NCBI RefSeq assembly: GCF_013204795.1
Contig: NZ_JABMKW010000017.1
Coordinates: 682,001 to 746,000 of the forward strand
Source: Pedobacter panaciterrae
Lineage (GTDB): Bacteria > Bacteroidota > Bacteroidia > Sphingobacteriales > Sphingobacteriaceae
Direction of reading: 5' to 3'
DNA: 64,000 nt
Shown here: positions 25,733-35,651 of the stretch, one piece after another
Position numbering within the stretch: position 1 is the first letter of the stretch
How the letters are laid out: the number at the start of each line of letters is the position of its first letter
Position numbers and translations under genes: made by a program
Notes under the pieces: model-generated
The model's input: the letters and a program-made list of their open reading frames with translations, nothing else
What the model was told of the DNA's origin: nothing
Databases searched by the model: none

Positions 25733-28360
25733 TTATTTAACTGCCAAAGCTTTATCAATTAAAAAAGTCAGGTTTGTACGGTGAGCTTTAGTTTGTTCAT
25801 TTGTTGAAACCGCACCACCAAGCTGGGTTTTTACCTTTTTTAAGGTAGATAATGCCGCAGCTTTACTTGCATTATCATATCCTCCAGGTGAAGAAACGAT
25901 GCTTGCTGAAGCTTTTATAAATTCAGTCTGTAGGTTTTGACGGAATAGATTCACATTCGATTTAAGATCTGCAGCAAAAATATCATTCGCCAAATCGTTC
26001 ATTACACTTGCTACAGAATATGTGTTACCATAAAGCCCACTATTGTTTATTCTCGTCAACGTATTTGGATGTAGAATTTGGGCAAGCGTACTTAACTGTA
26101 TAGACATGAATGTATTCTGAGGCTTAAAGTCCTCATTACTTCCAAAAAATCCAAATCCACGTCTCTGAATTTGAAGATAAGGGAATAGTGGGCTATCTGC
26201 ATCAAAAGCATTAGGAGCAAACACATATTTACCCAACAGTGCCATTGCCTTTTTTTGATAAGCAACAGGAACAGGCGTAAATGGGGCAACAGTAGTTTTC
26301 TGTCCCACAAAACTTCTATCTACATAAACACCGCCAACGAAACGGCTTATCGCCGCTGCAATACTTGCGCGTTGTCCGTTAAGCTGCTGATAGCGTAAGC
26401 GTAACTCCTGATAGCTCTGACCAGTTCTGCTAAAACGAGACTTCAGCTTTGGCATCATTGTGTTAATCAATTTAAACCTATCCTCTCCGTAAGCAACCAT
26501 GTCATTAGTCTGATCATTAACATTCACTCTTGGATCGATACCACCTCCAGGGCTTCTCATGTCATCTGCATCATTACCAAAGGCAAGCTGTGGATCTGTA
26601 CTGCGGCTTAAAATCTTATTTAGTCCGGCCTCTTCTTCCGACTCGCTAAATGGAGTATAGCCATACTCTATTGCCCATAAATCATATGGACCCGCTTTAG
26701 TGGTATAATAATCACCTTGTTTACTACGATCGCTGCTTACATTGATAGCAGGATAATCCATTACAGATCCTTGCAATCCAATTTTACGGGTAAGCGCTAC
26801 ATCATTCATTTGAGCAGGGGTTAACATTTGACTGGCTTTCATATTGTGATTAAGTCCAAGCGTATGTCCCATTTCGTGCATGATAAGATAGTATAAGAAT
26901 TGTTTGTGCATTTCACGGACAGTTTCTGCTCTTTTTGCTTCTGGAACATCAGCATCCAACGCTTCAATTGCTGTTAAACCAGTCTGATACTGCATACTTA
27001 GCTCCTGGGCCAATGTACAAGAAGCCATATGGTTTTTATCGAAACTATGCCCTTGACCTGATTTTGAAGAAGCAGCCTCAATAGGATTTTCCCAAGGCAG
27101 CTTTAAAGCAGAATTTCCACCGTTATAAAGATCGTCTGTAATAATTGTACCTGCTCCAGAGCGCCATTCAACAGTAATGTCGGCGCCTAAAATCTGGCCA
27201 GTTAATGGGTTATAAAAACTTGGGCCTATTGCACCATAAGAAGGATATGCCGAAGATACCCAACGGATTACGTTGTAAGCAATATCTGCCGGATCCCAGC
27301 TAGCCGTATCAGGCATTTCTTTCATTACAACAGCATTCTTGAAACCCGCTTTCTCAAATGCTTCATTCCATTTCTCACCTGCCTCTTTTATAATCGGGCG
27401 ATACTCCAGCGGGGTAGTATTCTCAATCCAAAATACAATTGGTTCTACCGGTTCGCTTAATGCCGCCGACGGATCTTTCTTTTTAAGGTTCCAGCGGCTA
27501 ATAAAATCTTTATATGGTGCAGGTGATAAAGAAGTCAGGTTATCTACTTCGGATCCAAAATAACCTACCCTTGGATCATCACGACGGGCGCGGAAATCAT
27601 TCTTAGGAACTTCAAGAAAAGAATGCTGCATTTTAACCCTTACATAGCGGGCATCAGTAATGTCTTTTCCTCCCCCGTTTAAAGGCACAGGGTTATCATA
27701 AGCAAGTTCCACAACTACGTCTGTATTTCCCGGGAATGAGCGTATCTTTTGGTACTTTGATTTAGAGGTATTTAGGTTTCCAAGATTAAATACAGCTCCC
27801 GGAGGCAAAGTTGGAGGAAAAACCGGTTTAACGGGATCCAGTTTGTCTCCAAGAAAAAGACCGTCTACAGCAATCAGGTAGCCTAAAGAATCTTGTGCAG
27901 CTACCTTATCACTATAAAAAACTGCATCTGATACGTCAACATCTGCTGATTTACTTACCGGATTTGCCTTATCGTAGTAAAAATTAGTATTCTTTTGAAG
28001 AAGCTCAATTTTATCATCAGATTTCTGGATATAAAACAACCAGGTAGTTCTGATCATATTTTGGTTAAGAAACAAAGTTGTTGGCCCACCCATCGAGAAA
28101 CTTTGATAAATGTAATTCTTGCCTAACTGATCTTTCTTAATATACATCTGAAGGCTACCCGTTACGGTATCTCTATACATCGAAAAAAGACCGTCAATCT
28201 TTTTACTTGATTTTATTTTGTCATTTATTGTTGGTTTAGCAGGCTTGGCCATCGCTTTTTTTAGCGAATCAGCGGCAAGCTCTTTTTTCTTCTTTTTTTG
28301 GGCAAAAGCGCCCCCTGCCAAGAATAATACCAGCGTGAGCAGTGTAATGGTTCTTTTCAT
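25733..28360 (-). CDS. Large exported zinc metalloprotease (DUF5117/DUF5118 type)
   Basis: 875 residues with a signal peptide ending near residue 20 (GGAFAQ) followed by a lysine-rich stretch. The extended zinc motif HEMGHTLGLNH lies near residues 494-504, a metzincin-type HExxHxxGxxH, with the downstream methionine turn candidate SVMDYPA. N-terminal and C-terminal regions correspond to the DUF5118, DUF5117 and C-terminal modules of this Bacteroidota family. It should act in the periplasm or at the surface; target proteins are unknown. Gene stands alone, ending at the strong bidirectional terminator. Confidence 0.9.
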   Translation of the reverse strand: MKRTITLLTLVLFLAGGAFAQKKKKKELAADSLKKAMAKPAKPTINDKIKSSKKIDGLFSMYRDTVTGSLQMYIKKDQLGKNYIYQSFSMGGPTTLFLNQNMIRTTWLFYIQKSDDKIELLQKNTNFYYDKANPVSKSADVDVSDAVFYSDKVAAQDSLGYLIAVDGLFLGDKLDPVKPVFPPTLPPGAVFNLGNLNTSKSKYQKIRSFPGNTDVVVELAYDNPVPLNGGGKDITDARYVRVKMQHSFLEVPKNDFRARRDDPRVGYFGSEVDNLTSLSPAPYKDFISRWNLKKKDPSAALSEPVEPIVFWIENTTPLEYRPIIKEAGEKWNEAFEKAGFKNAVVMKEMPDTASWDPADIAYNVIRWVSSAYPSYGAIGPSFYNPLTGQILGADITVEWRSGAGTIITDDLYNGGNSALKLPWENPIEAASSKSGQGHSFDKNHMASCTLAQELSMQYQTGLTAIEALDADVPEAKRAETVREMHKQFLYYLIMHEMGHTLGLNHNMKASQMLTPAQMNDVALTRKIGLQGSVMDYPAINVSSDRSKQGDYYTTKAGPYDLWAIEYGYTPFSESEEEAGLNKILSRSTDPQLAFGNDADDMRSPGGGIDPRVNVNDQTNDMVAYGEDRFKLINTMMPKLKSRFSRTGQSYQELRLRYQQLNGQRASIAAAISRFVGGVYVDRSFVGQKTTVAPFTPVPVAYQKKAMALLGKYVFAPNAFDADSPLFPYLQIQRRGFGFFGSNEDFKPQNTFMSIQLSTLAQILHPNTLTRINNSGLYGNTYSVASVMNDLANDIFAADLKSNVNLFRQNLQTEFIKASASIVSSPGGYDNASKAAALSTLKKVKTQLGGAVSTNEQTKAHRTNLTFLIDKALAVK

Positions 28361-28592
28361 ATGAAATAATAGTTTGTTTTTGTTACGAATTTATCTTGTG
28401 TATGATGCTTTCACGCAATAAATGTTACTAAAAATATGAATTTTCAGGCAAAAAGAATATGTCAAAATCGCTTTTCAGAAAATTAATCTACTTGTTCTTT
28501 AAACGAGGTATTAAAAAAGGCATGTTTGTTCCTTAATTAAACAATCTTAAATTATCCTGTTAGTTGTATGCCTGACAAATAAATCTCGATCA

Positions 28593-29165
28593 CTAAGCTC
28601 TTAAACGATAATTAATACCCAGAATAATGAACATTATAACAAGCCCACCAATTACATAGCGGTTCTCATATAGGTCTATTTGGGTAATGTTGCTTATAGG
28701 AGTAGTTACTGGAATATTTTGGGGTTCGTTTCTTTCGGCTTCAGTATACTTCCACATTCCCAGCAACTGATCTTTTGCTTCGGCTTCAGCATCAGTGTAC
28801 ACCGCAGCTCGGTCAAAACGAAACTTAAGTAAAGCGTAAGCATATCCTTCACGGATCATTTGCTCATTTATATCCACTCCACTAAGCACAACATATCTCA
28901 ACAATCTCGAGTATCTGTCTCTGTCTTTTGACTTATGGTCGCTTGTTAGTTCAATATCTCTTCCTTCAATCAGCTCTGCTAAGTGTTCCTTTGCTTCAAT
29001 GCCATAAAAATCCTTCATTTCAGGCGCATTTATACCTATTAACCTTACCCGCTCGCCTGATTCAGTTACGAAAGTATCACCATCAACAACACGCTTAACC
29101 TTTGTGAATTGTCCAAAGCACAGACTATGGCTTGCAACAATTAAAAACAGAATTATATACTTCAT
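28593..29165 (-). CDS. Exported thermonuclease (staphylococcal nuclease-like) with C-terminal membrane helix
   Basis: 190 residues from the ATG at 29165; an upstream TTG at 29177 is less likely. Signal peptide about residues 1-19. The SNase domain contains VVDGDTF, VRLIGINAPE, the catalytic glutamate in IEAKEHL and the arginine in DRYSRLLRYV, so the active-site Arg-Glu-Arg set is kept. A hydrophobic helix at residues about 168-186 anchors the C-terminus, leaving the nuclease in the periplasm. Followed 29 bp upstream on the same strand by the universal stress gene, possibly co-transcribed. Confidence 0.88.
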   Translation of the reverse strand: MKYIILFLIVASHSLCFGQFTKVKRVVDGDTFVTESGERVRLIGINAPEMKDFYGIEAKEHLAELIEGRDIELTSDHKSKDRDRYSRLLRYVVLSGVDINEQMIREGYAYALLKFRFDRAAVYTDAEAEAKDQLLGMWKYTEAERNEPQNIPVTTPISNITQIDLYENRYVIGGLVIMFIILGINYRLRA

Positions 29166-29206
29166 TTGAAGCGGCAATGATAAGCATAAAAAAATTCTGA
29201 TTCAAC

Positions 29207-30031
29207 TTAGGAAATTGGGAGCGAAAGCAAGGGTATTTTTAATCCTGAAGCCATTATGCGTGTTTTACTCCGGTGAATAATAGAAGCCCAGAACCCATAT
29301 TTTTTTGGCACCATAATCAATAGATCAGCTCTGAAATCGATAATTTCTTTTTCTATTTCCTTGATCACCGCATTGGAATTTACGTTCTTATAATAGTAAG
29401 AAATGCCTTCAAGTCCATCATCAATGGCACTTACTTCCGGTAAAGAAGCGTTTAGTGTTTTTAATTCTTCAACCTTCTGACTTACATTAAAAACTTCAAC
29501 CTCGGCGTTCAGTGCTATTGCCAGTTCTTTAATATTGGCAAGTACTTTTTCTGATATACCTCGCAACACATCACAAGCAAAAAGCACATTTTTGGTGCCC
29601 TCAAACCTGGCTCCCAGCGGAACAGCCATAACCGGCAGATTGAGTTTCTTAATTGCCGATGTTGTGGTGTTACCCCAAAGATCCTGCTCCAAAGTTTTAG
29701 TATTCATCCCCAATACCACCAGGGCAGCCTGATGCTTGTCTATTAAGCTTTTCAGCGCCTCCTGAACAAAGGAGAGGTTTGATTCATGTTCTACCTCTAT
29801 ATCGTAATCGATAGATAGAGATAGTGCTCTTTCAATTAAGCGAATCTCATTATCCGTTATCAATTTTTGTATGCTGGCTGCCGGCAAAAGGGTATTTGCA
29901 GCATGAGTAGGAATTACAAAAGAATTGTAAAGGATAAGCTTTGCATTATTATGTTTGGCAATGGCAGCGGCATATTCTACAGCGTTCTCAGCTACTTCCG
30001 AAAAATCTGTGGCTACAATCAGGGGGTTCAT
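29207..30031 (-). CDS. Tandem universal stress protein (UspA family)
   Basis: 274 residues forming two Usp domains (about 1-140 and 146-274). The first starts LIVATDFSEVAENAVEYAAAIAK, the standard Usp N-terminus, and ends with LVVLGMNT and LPVMAVP. The ATP-binding glycine pattern (G-x2-G-x9-G-S/T) is only partly kept after LGMNT, and not clear in the second domain, so ATP binding is uncertain. Cytoplasmic stress-related protein; precise role not predictable. Confidence 0.88.
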   Translation of the reverse strand: MNPLIVATDFSEVAENAVEYAAAIAKHNNAKLILYNSFVIPTHAANTLLPAASIQKLITDNEIRLIERALSLSIDYDIEVEHESNLSFVQEALKSLIDKHQAALVVLGMNTKTLEQDLWGNTTTSAIKKLNLPVMAVPLGARFEGTKNVLFACDVLRGISEKVLANIKELAIALNAEVEVFNVSQKVEELKTLNASLPEVSAIDDGLEGISYYYKNVNSNAVIKEIEKEIIDFRADLLIMVPKKYGFWASIIHRSKTRIMASGLKIPLLSLPIS

Positions 30032-30143
30032 ATATAAAGTATTAATTCTTTATAAATTTAGGCATATACTACTTTATAAAACAGCCCGAACCCAGGTTAA
30101 ACCGTTATTTTACTTTAATCTTAGATTTCAATTGTAACATAGC

Positions 30144-30175
30144 AATGACGGAGTGCACTAGCACACTCCGTCATT
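30144..30175. repeat. REP-like palindrome / terminator hairpin
   Basis: Perfect 12-bp arms AATGACGGAGTG and CACTCCGTCATT (30144-30155, 30164-30175) with an 8-base loop, followed by TTCGACTG. It lies between the DUF4397 and Usp genes and resembles the dispersed GTCATTTCGAC-type repeats of Bacteroidota; it may end the minus-strand operon above it, although the T-run is weak. Confidence 0.6.
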
Positions 30176-30194
30176 TCGACTGCTTTAACCAATG

Positions 30195-31064
30195 TTACTT
30201 GCTATGTGTAATTATGGTTGCACTTAGCCCGGCTCCGCCAGGGCTTCCATTTATAAAGATGGTGTATATCTTTCCGGCCTCAAAAGTTATGTTAGATAAC
30301 CCACTGCCTGCAATAGGTAATACTGCCTGAGTCGTATTGTTCTTAACCTCAAGATTCTTAGATGCAACAGCATCAATTTCCTTAAAGGGGCCAAGCGTTT
30401 TCCAACTCAAACCCGGTATGGTGGCCGGAGCCTTCCCATTTGCATCATAGGTTATAATGGTCTGATCGCCAAAATTGCCATATGCAACATTTGAAAAAAC
30501 TGCACCACTACCTACTAAAACTAAATCTACATTCGGTGCATCAGGAGAAAAGTTTGCAAACCGCACTTTTGCCTTACCAGAAACCGGCGCTGTTAAATCA
30601 TCATACACCAATACCAGACTATCCCTATTTCCAGGATTCAATTTACTGGGCTTACGTTTGGCAACCGCGAATAAAGTATGATAATAGCTCGCAATAGGAC
30701 CATTAGGAGCTGCAAAAGAAGCTTTATCAGTTTCCTGTACAAAAGTGGCACTCCCTCCAAATACATATGATGATTTATAGCTCGTGTTACTCCCCTCGGT
30801 AGTATTGTATTGTACTTTTCCATATTGGGTGTCCACATAATTGGTTGCCGCATTATGAACAATCAAAGTGGTATTTATCTGCCTTGTAAAGTCAAGAAAG
30901 TTAATAGGTGCTGTAATAGACAATGCATTTACCAGTTTAACTTTAGCACTTAGAGGTGGCCTGTCGGCATTATCCGAATCCAGGTATTCCGTTTTTTTGC
31001 AGGATGTAGACACGATAGCAATTACACCCAATATCCCTGCGAACTTTATATTTAAAAATTTCAT
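30195..31064 (-). CDS. DUF4397 domain lipoprotein
   Basis: 289 residues. Lipobox STSC gives Cys22. Two DUF4397 beta-sandwich repeats are recognisable by AKVKLVNALSITAPINFLDF (about 40-60) and VRFANFSPDAPNVDLVL (about 172-188), the second being the family hallmark. The gene begins 18 bp after the TonB receptor stop on the same strand and is probably its surface or periplasmic accessory lipoprotein, by analogy with SusD-like partners, though it is not SusD-related. It is the last gene of the 38302-to-30195 array. Confidence 0.85.
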   Translation of the reverse strand: MKFLNIKFAGILGVIAIVSTSCKKTEYLDSDNADRPPLSAKVKLVNALSITAPINFLDFTRQINTTLIVHNAATNYVDTQYGKVQYNTTEGSNTSYKSSYVFGGSATFVQETDKASFAAPNGPIASYYHTLFAVAKRKPSKLNPGNRDSLVLVYDDLTAPVSGKAKVRFANFSPDAPNVDLVLVGSGAVFSNVAYGNFGDQTIITYDANGKAPATIPGLSWKTLGPFKEIDAVASKNLEVKNNTTQAVLPIAGSGLSNITFEAGKIYTIFINGSPGGAGLSATIITHSK

Positions 31065-31082
31065 GATCTCTGTATTTTATAA

Positions 31083-33851
31083 TTAGAACTTAGCCGATAA
31101 TCTTACAAATGGCTGTATACCTGTATTTGTTCCAGCTTGTGTACCACCTGGGCCCGGATTGCGTGTAATATTGCTTCCTGGCGCAGGAATACTATAATCA
31201 CCCAGAACATTGAATAAGTTATTGGCACCCACAGTTGCCTGTATGGTAGGGGTTATTCTATATCCCGCAGATATATCTGCTATCCAGATCGGACTAAAAA
31301 CCTGATAGTAGTAATCTGGTTTAGGGAAGTTAGCATTAAGCTGGGATACCGATGTTACCGATCCAAAATACACTGCCCGCACTAAAAAATTAAACTTATC
31401 AAGGTTATAAGTTCCCTGCAAGGTTATTTTCTTCGATGGGATATTGTTTGTTACCCTTGCTTTCTCCGATTCATCAAAAATTATATATCGGTAAGCTTCC
31501 AATCCTTTTGGTGTATTTACTTTGGTCAGCTTAGTATCTAAAAAGTTTGCACTGGCAAGGAAAGTAGCATTTGCCCCATTATTGAACAGGAACTTGTAGC
31601 TTCCGGTTAGCTCAATACCCTTTGTACTGGTGCTAAATGAATTGTAAAAAAACTTTGCCTGTATGGTACCTGTTTGTACAAATAAGGCCCTAACATCGGC
31701 AGGCAAATTGGTATCAGTTGCCGAAAAGCGCCCGGTATTACCAACTCTGTCTTTAATATCAATCTGGTATGCATCTACAGTAAGTTCCACATTTGGTATT
31801 GGCGATGCGGTTAAACCGGCCGTATATCCCTTAGATCTTTCTGCTTTTAGTTCCGGAATCCCCAATGCTTTTGTAGCCGGATTTACATTGTTTGCGGTAA
31901 CCTGATCTATGGCTACGCCATTTTGAAAAGTTGTAGAGGTTTCAGTATAATAAAACTGCGCAAGGTCAGGCGCCCTAAATCCAGTGTTTATTGATCCTCT
32001 TACCCCAAGCCAGTCGGTAACACTATAGCGTGTTGCACCTTTATAAGTAAACACACTTCCAAAATCTGAATAATTCTCGACACGTACCGCACCAGAAAGT
32101 AACCATTTTGAAGTAACATTTAACTCCAAATCTAAATACCCTGCAGAAATAGATCGGTTTACGTTCACCTCATTCGATGGGCGAAAACCTGCATGGATCT
32201 GCGAACCTGGCGATAGGCCGTTTAGTGGCGTTAACCCTAAAGAAGTGGTATAAGGAATACCACCCGCTGTTGTATCTACTCCATAAATTGCCCTCAAATC
32301 TCCTTTTGAATATGAGGCTTCCTCACCAGCAATGATCTGATAGCTCTCTACACGGTATTGACCGCCAAATGCCACATTAAGCCCTTTTAGCACTTTTTCA
32401 AAATAGCGACTAAAATCCAGACTGGTTGTATTCTGGCTGGCGTTATAACTACCTGCATCAAACTTACGGGGTGTACGCTGGCCCAAACTTGCGTTCAAAG
32501 AGTTGCTGATCACATTCCCAAAATCATTAATGCCATACACATTTGAAATGTCAACTTTCCAGTCTTTTACCTTTGCTTTTACGCCCAGGGCAAACGACTT
32601 ATCAGAAATGATGTTATCCATTGCCGGTAAAAACCCATCGGGATATATAAAGGTATTGTTGCGCTCAGTCCAACCCGGCAAACGGTACACCGCTGTAAAC
32701 TGTGAATTACGGTGGCTAATACCTCCAAATGAGTACAACTCCACATCTTCCTTTAAAGGAACAGAAGCATTAAAGAAAAGTAATCCATCTATGGCTTTAT
32801 TTGTACTGCCACGCTGATCAAAATAATGCCTGTCAATACCTCTGCTGGCTATTATGGCATCATCAATTTCTTTTGTATAGATCTGATCAAATCCCCTTGT
32901 ATTGGCACCACCACCATAGGCAGGCCCTATATATAAGCCTGCATCATCGTTTCCAACAGGCAATGATACTGCCTGGGTAGCAAACTCTCCGGTTACGTTC
33001 AAAAAGCCGCCTTTATTTCCTAGCTTAACCCCATAATTACTGCTGGTCCTTGTGGTTAATCCATCTCCCCGTCTGCGCGCACTTGCAGTTGAGCTGAGCG
33101 ACAGCTGATCAGTACTTTTCTTTAAAACTATATTAATAACGCCGGCAATAGCATCAGAACCATATTGGGCCGCAGCACCATCACGCAGTATTTCAATTCT
33201 TTCAATAGATCCTGTCGGAATGGAATTAAGATCATAGCCCGTTGCTCCATTCCCTAATCCACCCCAGCTGATGTTTGAACTTTTATGTCTTCTTTTTCCA
33301 TTAATCAATACCAATAACTGATCTACACCAAGCCCCCTAAGCTGCGCTGTTGATGTTGCCGAAGCGGCATCTCCCCCACCTGAAACAGAGGAGTGGAATG
33401 ATGGGGATACATACTGCAATAATTGGGTAACGGTTACCTGCGGTGCCGATTCCTGAAGTGCCTTTATATCAATAATATCTACAGGGTTTGCTGAGGTAAG
33501 CTTAGTTCTGTTTGCATTGTTTGAACCAACAATATTTACCTCACTCAGTGAGCTTGATGAAGGCTTAAGACTAATATTTATCACCTCCTTGCCATCAATT
33601 TCTGCCTCTTGTGTTTCATATCCGATGTAAGAAAAGATCAATATCCGACCATTCTTAATAGTAACCTGGTAACTTCCATCCTCTTTTGTGGCAGGCCCCT
33701 CATCAAGCCCTTTTACCCTTACCGAAACTCCGGGTATAGGCAAATTATCGTCTGCTGAGGTAACTACCCCCTTGATTATGCGCCTTTGCGCATATAAATT
33801 TTGCCCATAAAAAAAGCTAAAGAACAACAGTACCGGTATAATTTTTTTCAT
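31083..33851 (-). CDS. TonB-dependent receptor
   Basis: 922 residues. Signal peptide ends near residue 21 (NLYAQR); residues 23-95 are the carboxypeptidase-like regulatory domain (IKGVVTSADDNLPIPGVSVRVKG), then a TonB-box-like LSEVNIVGS, a plug domain (about 115-240, with INGKRRHKSS and IERIEILRDGAAAQYGSDAIAGVINIVLKK) and a barrel ending PFVRLSAKF with the terminal aromatic. It imports an unidentified ligand across the outer membrane. It is not a SusC-type receptor with SusD; it is flanked by a DUF4397 lipoprotein and a di-haem peroxidase in a possible sulfur-regulated array. Confidence 0.92.
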   Translation of the reverse strand: MKKIIPVLLFFSFFYGQNLYAQRRIIKGVVTSADDNLPIPGVSVRVKGLDEGPATKEDGSYQVTIKNGRILIFSYIGYETQEAEIDGKEVINISLKPSSSSLSEVNIVGSNNANRTKLTSANPVDIIDIKALQESAPQVTVTQLLQYVSPSFHSSVSGGGDAASATSTAQLRGLGVDQLLVLINGKRRHKSSNISWGGLGNGATGYDLNSIPTGSIERIEILRDGAAAQYGSDAIAGVINIVLKKSTDQLSLSSTASARRRGDGLTTRTSSNYGVKLGNKGGFLNVTGEFATQAVSLPVGNDDAGLYIGPAYGGGANTRGFDQIYTKEIDDAIIASRGIDRHYFDQRGSTNKAIDGLLFFNASVPLKEDVELYSFGGISHRNSQFTAVYRLPGWTERNNTFIYPDGFLPAMDNIISDKSFALGVKAKVKDWKVDISNVYGINDFGNVISNSLNASLGQRTPRKFDAGSYNASQNTTSLDFSRYFEKVLKGLNVAFGGQYRVESYQIIAGEEASYSKGDLRAIYGVDTTAGGIPYTTSLGLTPLNGLSPGSQIHAGFRPSNEVNVNRSISAGYLDLELNVTSKWLLSGAVRVENYSDFGSVFTYKGATRYSVTDWLGVRGSINTGFRAPDLAQFYYTETSTTFQNGVAIDQVTANNVNPATKALGIPELKAERSKGYTAGLTASPIPNVELTVDAYQIDIKDRVGNTGRFSATDTNLPADVRALFVQTGTIQAKFFYNSFSTSTKGIELTGSYKFLFNNGANATFLASANFLDTKLTKVNTPKGLEAYRYIIFDESEKARVTNNIPSKKITLQGTYNLDKFNFLVRAVYFGSVTSVSQLNANFPKPDYYYQVFSPIWIADISAGYRITPTIQATVGANNLFNVLGDYSIPAPGSNITRNPGPGGTQAGTNTGIQPFVRLSAKF

Positions 33852-33931
33852 TATGATTTAGTTAAGTTTAGACAAAAGGATACCCCCTACATGCATTTAA
33901 GCATATATTACATTTTGTCAGTTATATGTTT

Positions 33932-34888
33932 TTACTTGTTCAACAGGAACCTGTCGTCGGTAAGCGCACCCAGAAAAGCTACAATATCATCCATTTCCTG
34001 GCCTGATAGATTCAAGGGTTTATCCAATGATAAATCCCTGTTAATACCATCTTTAACCACTACCGACGGATTGTTGTAGTATTCTACTACGCTTCGTAAA
34101 GTTTTAAATTTGCCGTTATGCATGTATGGAGCTGTTAATGCCACATTACGTAAACCGGGTATTTTAAACTCTCCCAATACAGTACTGTCCTTTGTTATGC
34201 TGAACCGGCCGGCATCATTCAAAGTTTTTCCGTTATACAAGCCGATATTTTTAAACCTATCGGCTGTAAAATCTTCACCTGAATGACAGTTGTTACAATT
34301 CCCCTTACCTATAAACAGAAGTCGTCCGCGTATAGCGGCTTCTGACATGGCGTTGTCATCTCCATTTATATATCGGTCATAAGGGCTATTGTTTGTTTCC
34401 AGCGTCCGTTCAAAAGCAGCCAGTGCTTTCAACAAATTATCTTTATTTGGCGCTGTTTTAAATACTTTTTTAAAAGCGTCTGCATAGAATTTATCGTTAT
34501 TAAGTCGTTCAATTGCCTCATCAATGGTTAAGCCCATTTCATCAGGCGATGTTATTGGCCCTAAAGCCTGTTCCTCAAGCGATGAGGCACGGCCATCCCA
34601 AAAAAAATGAGTACGGCCAGATAAGTTGGTTAATCCCGGAGAATTCCGGGATGTAAGTTTTCCTCCAATACCTTTACTAAATACTGCAGTATCAGCAAAA
34701 GCAAATTCCGGTCTGTGGCACGACGAACAATTAATTGTCCGGTCTTTCGATAATATGTTATCAAAAAACAGCTTACTGCCAAGTTGCTCCCGGGTCTGTA
34801 TCTCGTCGCTACCCGACATGAAACTTAACTGGGTTATCAACAGGAAAACAAAGGCTATCAGTATAAGTATGGTATTTCTTTTTTTCAT
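33932..34888 (-). CDS. Di-haem cytochrome c peroxidase family protein (CcpA/MauG type)
   Basis: About 318 residues from the ATG at 34888 (MKKRNTILIL); the frame also has an ATG at 34909. A hydrophobic N-terminal segment directs export. Two haem c sites are seen: CSSCH near residue 54 and CNNCH near residue 198, with C-terminal conserved APYMHNGKFKTLRSVVEYYN, which carries the distal-haem methionine/histidine region. It belongs to periplasmic peroxidases and MauG-like oxidases; whether it reduces peroxide or oxidises a substrate is open. It sits between TonB receptor and YceI genes. Confidence 0.9.
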   Translation of the reverse strand: MKKRNTILILIAFVFLLITQLSFMSGSDEIQTREQLGSKLFFDNILSKDRTINCSSCHRPEFAFADTAVFSKGIGGKLTSRNSPGLTNLSGRTHFFWDGRASSLEEQALGPITSPDEMGLTIDEAIERLNNDKFYADAFKKVFKTAPNKDNLLKALAAFERTLETNNSPYDRYINGDDNAMSEAAIRGRLLFIGKGNCNNCHSGEDFTADRFKNIGLYNGKTLNDAGRFSITKDSTVLGEFKIPGLRNVALTAPYMHNGKFKTLRSVVEYYNNPSVVVKDGINRDLSLDKPLNLSGQEMDDIVAFLGALTDDRFLLNK

Positions 34889-34909
34889 GATTATTGTAAA
34901 GTCATGCAA

Positions 34910-35575
34910 TTATTGAGCATTGGCTACTAGTGCCACGTCGATATCAAAATCATCATAGATCACTTTATCGCCAAGGTTTTCGAAGAAGTTTTTAGAGCGG
35001 AACTTAATGTCGTATTTGGTACGGTCTATAGTTATCTTGGCATTAGCAGTTAACTTTTTACCATTTACTGCAATTGTTGCCGGGAAACTCACATCGTTGG
35101 TTATCCCTTTAATGGTTAGTTTGCCCTTAACATTGTACTGGTTACCTGTAGTTTTGGTGGCAGAGCTGATTACAAAATTTGCTTTAGGAAACTTCTCTGC
35201 ACTAAAAAAGTCCTCACTTTTAAGATGTCCAACCAATTTTGCATTTGCACTTTCATCAGTAAGGTCAGCATTGGTTATGGTACGGGTATCAATGTCAAAG
35301 CTCCCCGCTTTTAAAGTATTATTCTCTACTGTAAAACTACCGTTGCTTACTTTAACAGATCCACTATGTTCGCCTGTAGCCTTTTTTGCCAGCCAGGTTA
35401 ATTTACTGCCTTCATTGTCGACTTTAAACACCAATGCTTTAACAACAGCGCCTTTTCCAGGCACCATTTTTTTAGCAGATAAAATTGTTTTGTTAGCGTT
35501 TGTTGGTTTTACAGCTCCTGTAAGAACCAATAATGAAGTTGCAGTAATTGCAGAAAGAGTTAGTATTAATTTCAT
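34910..35575 (-). CDS. YceI family periplasmic protein
   Basis: 221 residues with a signal peptide (cleavage about residue 20-25). The lipocalin-like YceI barrel is clear: SKLTWLAKKATGEHSGSVKVSNGSF, then FDIDTRTITNADL, HLKSEDFFSAEKFPKANFVI and the closing FENLGDKVIYDDFDIDVAL. Family members bind isoprenoid or other amphiphilic lipids. Its stop is almost in contact with the start region of the peroxidase gene, so the two are very likely one transcript. Confidence 0.92.
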   Translation of the reverse strand: MKLILTLSAITATSLLVLTGAVKPTNANKTILSAKKMVPGKGAVVKALVFKVDNEGSKLTWLAKKATGEHSGSVKVSNGSFTVENNTLKAGSFDIDTRTITNADLTDESANAKLVGHLKSEDFFSAEKFPKANFVISSATKTTGNQYNVKGKLTIKGITNDVSFPATIAVNGKKLTANAKITIDRTKYDIKFRSKNFFENLGDKVIYDDFDIDVALVANAQ

Positions 35576-35607
35576 ATTCTTTGTTTAATTATTTAGTGGT
35601 TTTAAAT

Positions 35608-35639
35608 CCCCTGGTACAAACCTTAGTCTGCACCAGGGG
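35608..35639 (-). other. Intercistronic hairpin between the tlpA-like pseudogene and yceI
   Basis: CCCCTGGT and ACCAGGGG (35608-35615, 35632-35639) form an 8-bp GC-rich stem in the 76-bp gap. On the minus strand no T-run follows, so it is more likely a stabilising or processing element than a terminator. Confidence 0.5.
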
Positions 35640-35651
35640 GAGGGATTTCTA

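Noticed and set aside
28361..28592. 232-bp gap between the metalloprotease and nuclease genes
   Set aside because: AT-rich, no convincing structure, promoter box or frame.
35007..35588. 193-codon plus-strand frame
   Set aside because: It is antisense to the well-supported YceI gene and shows no recognisable domain.
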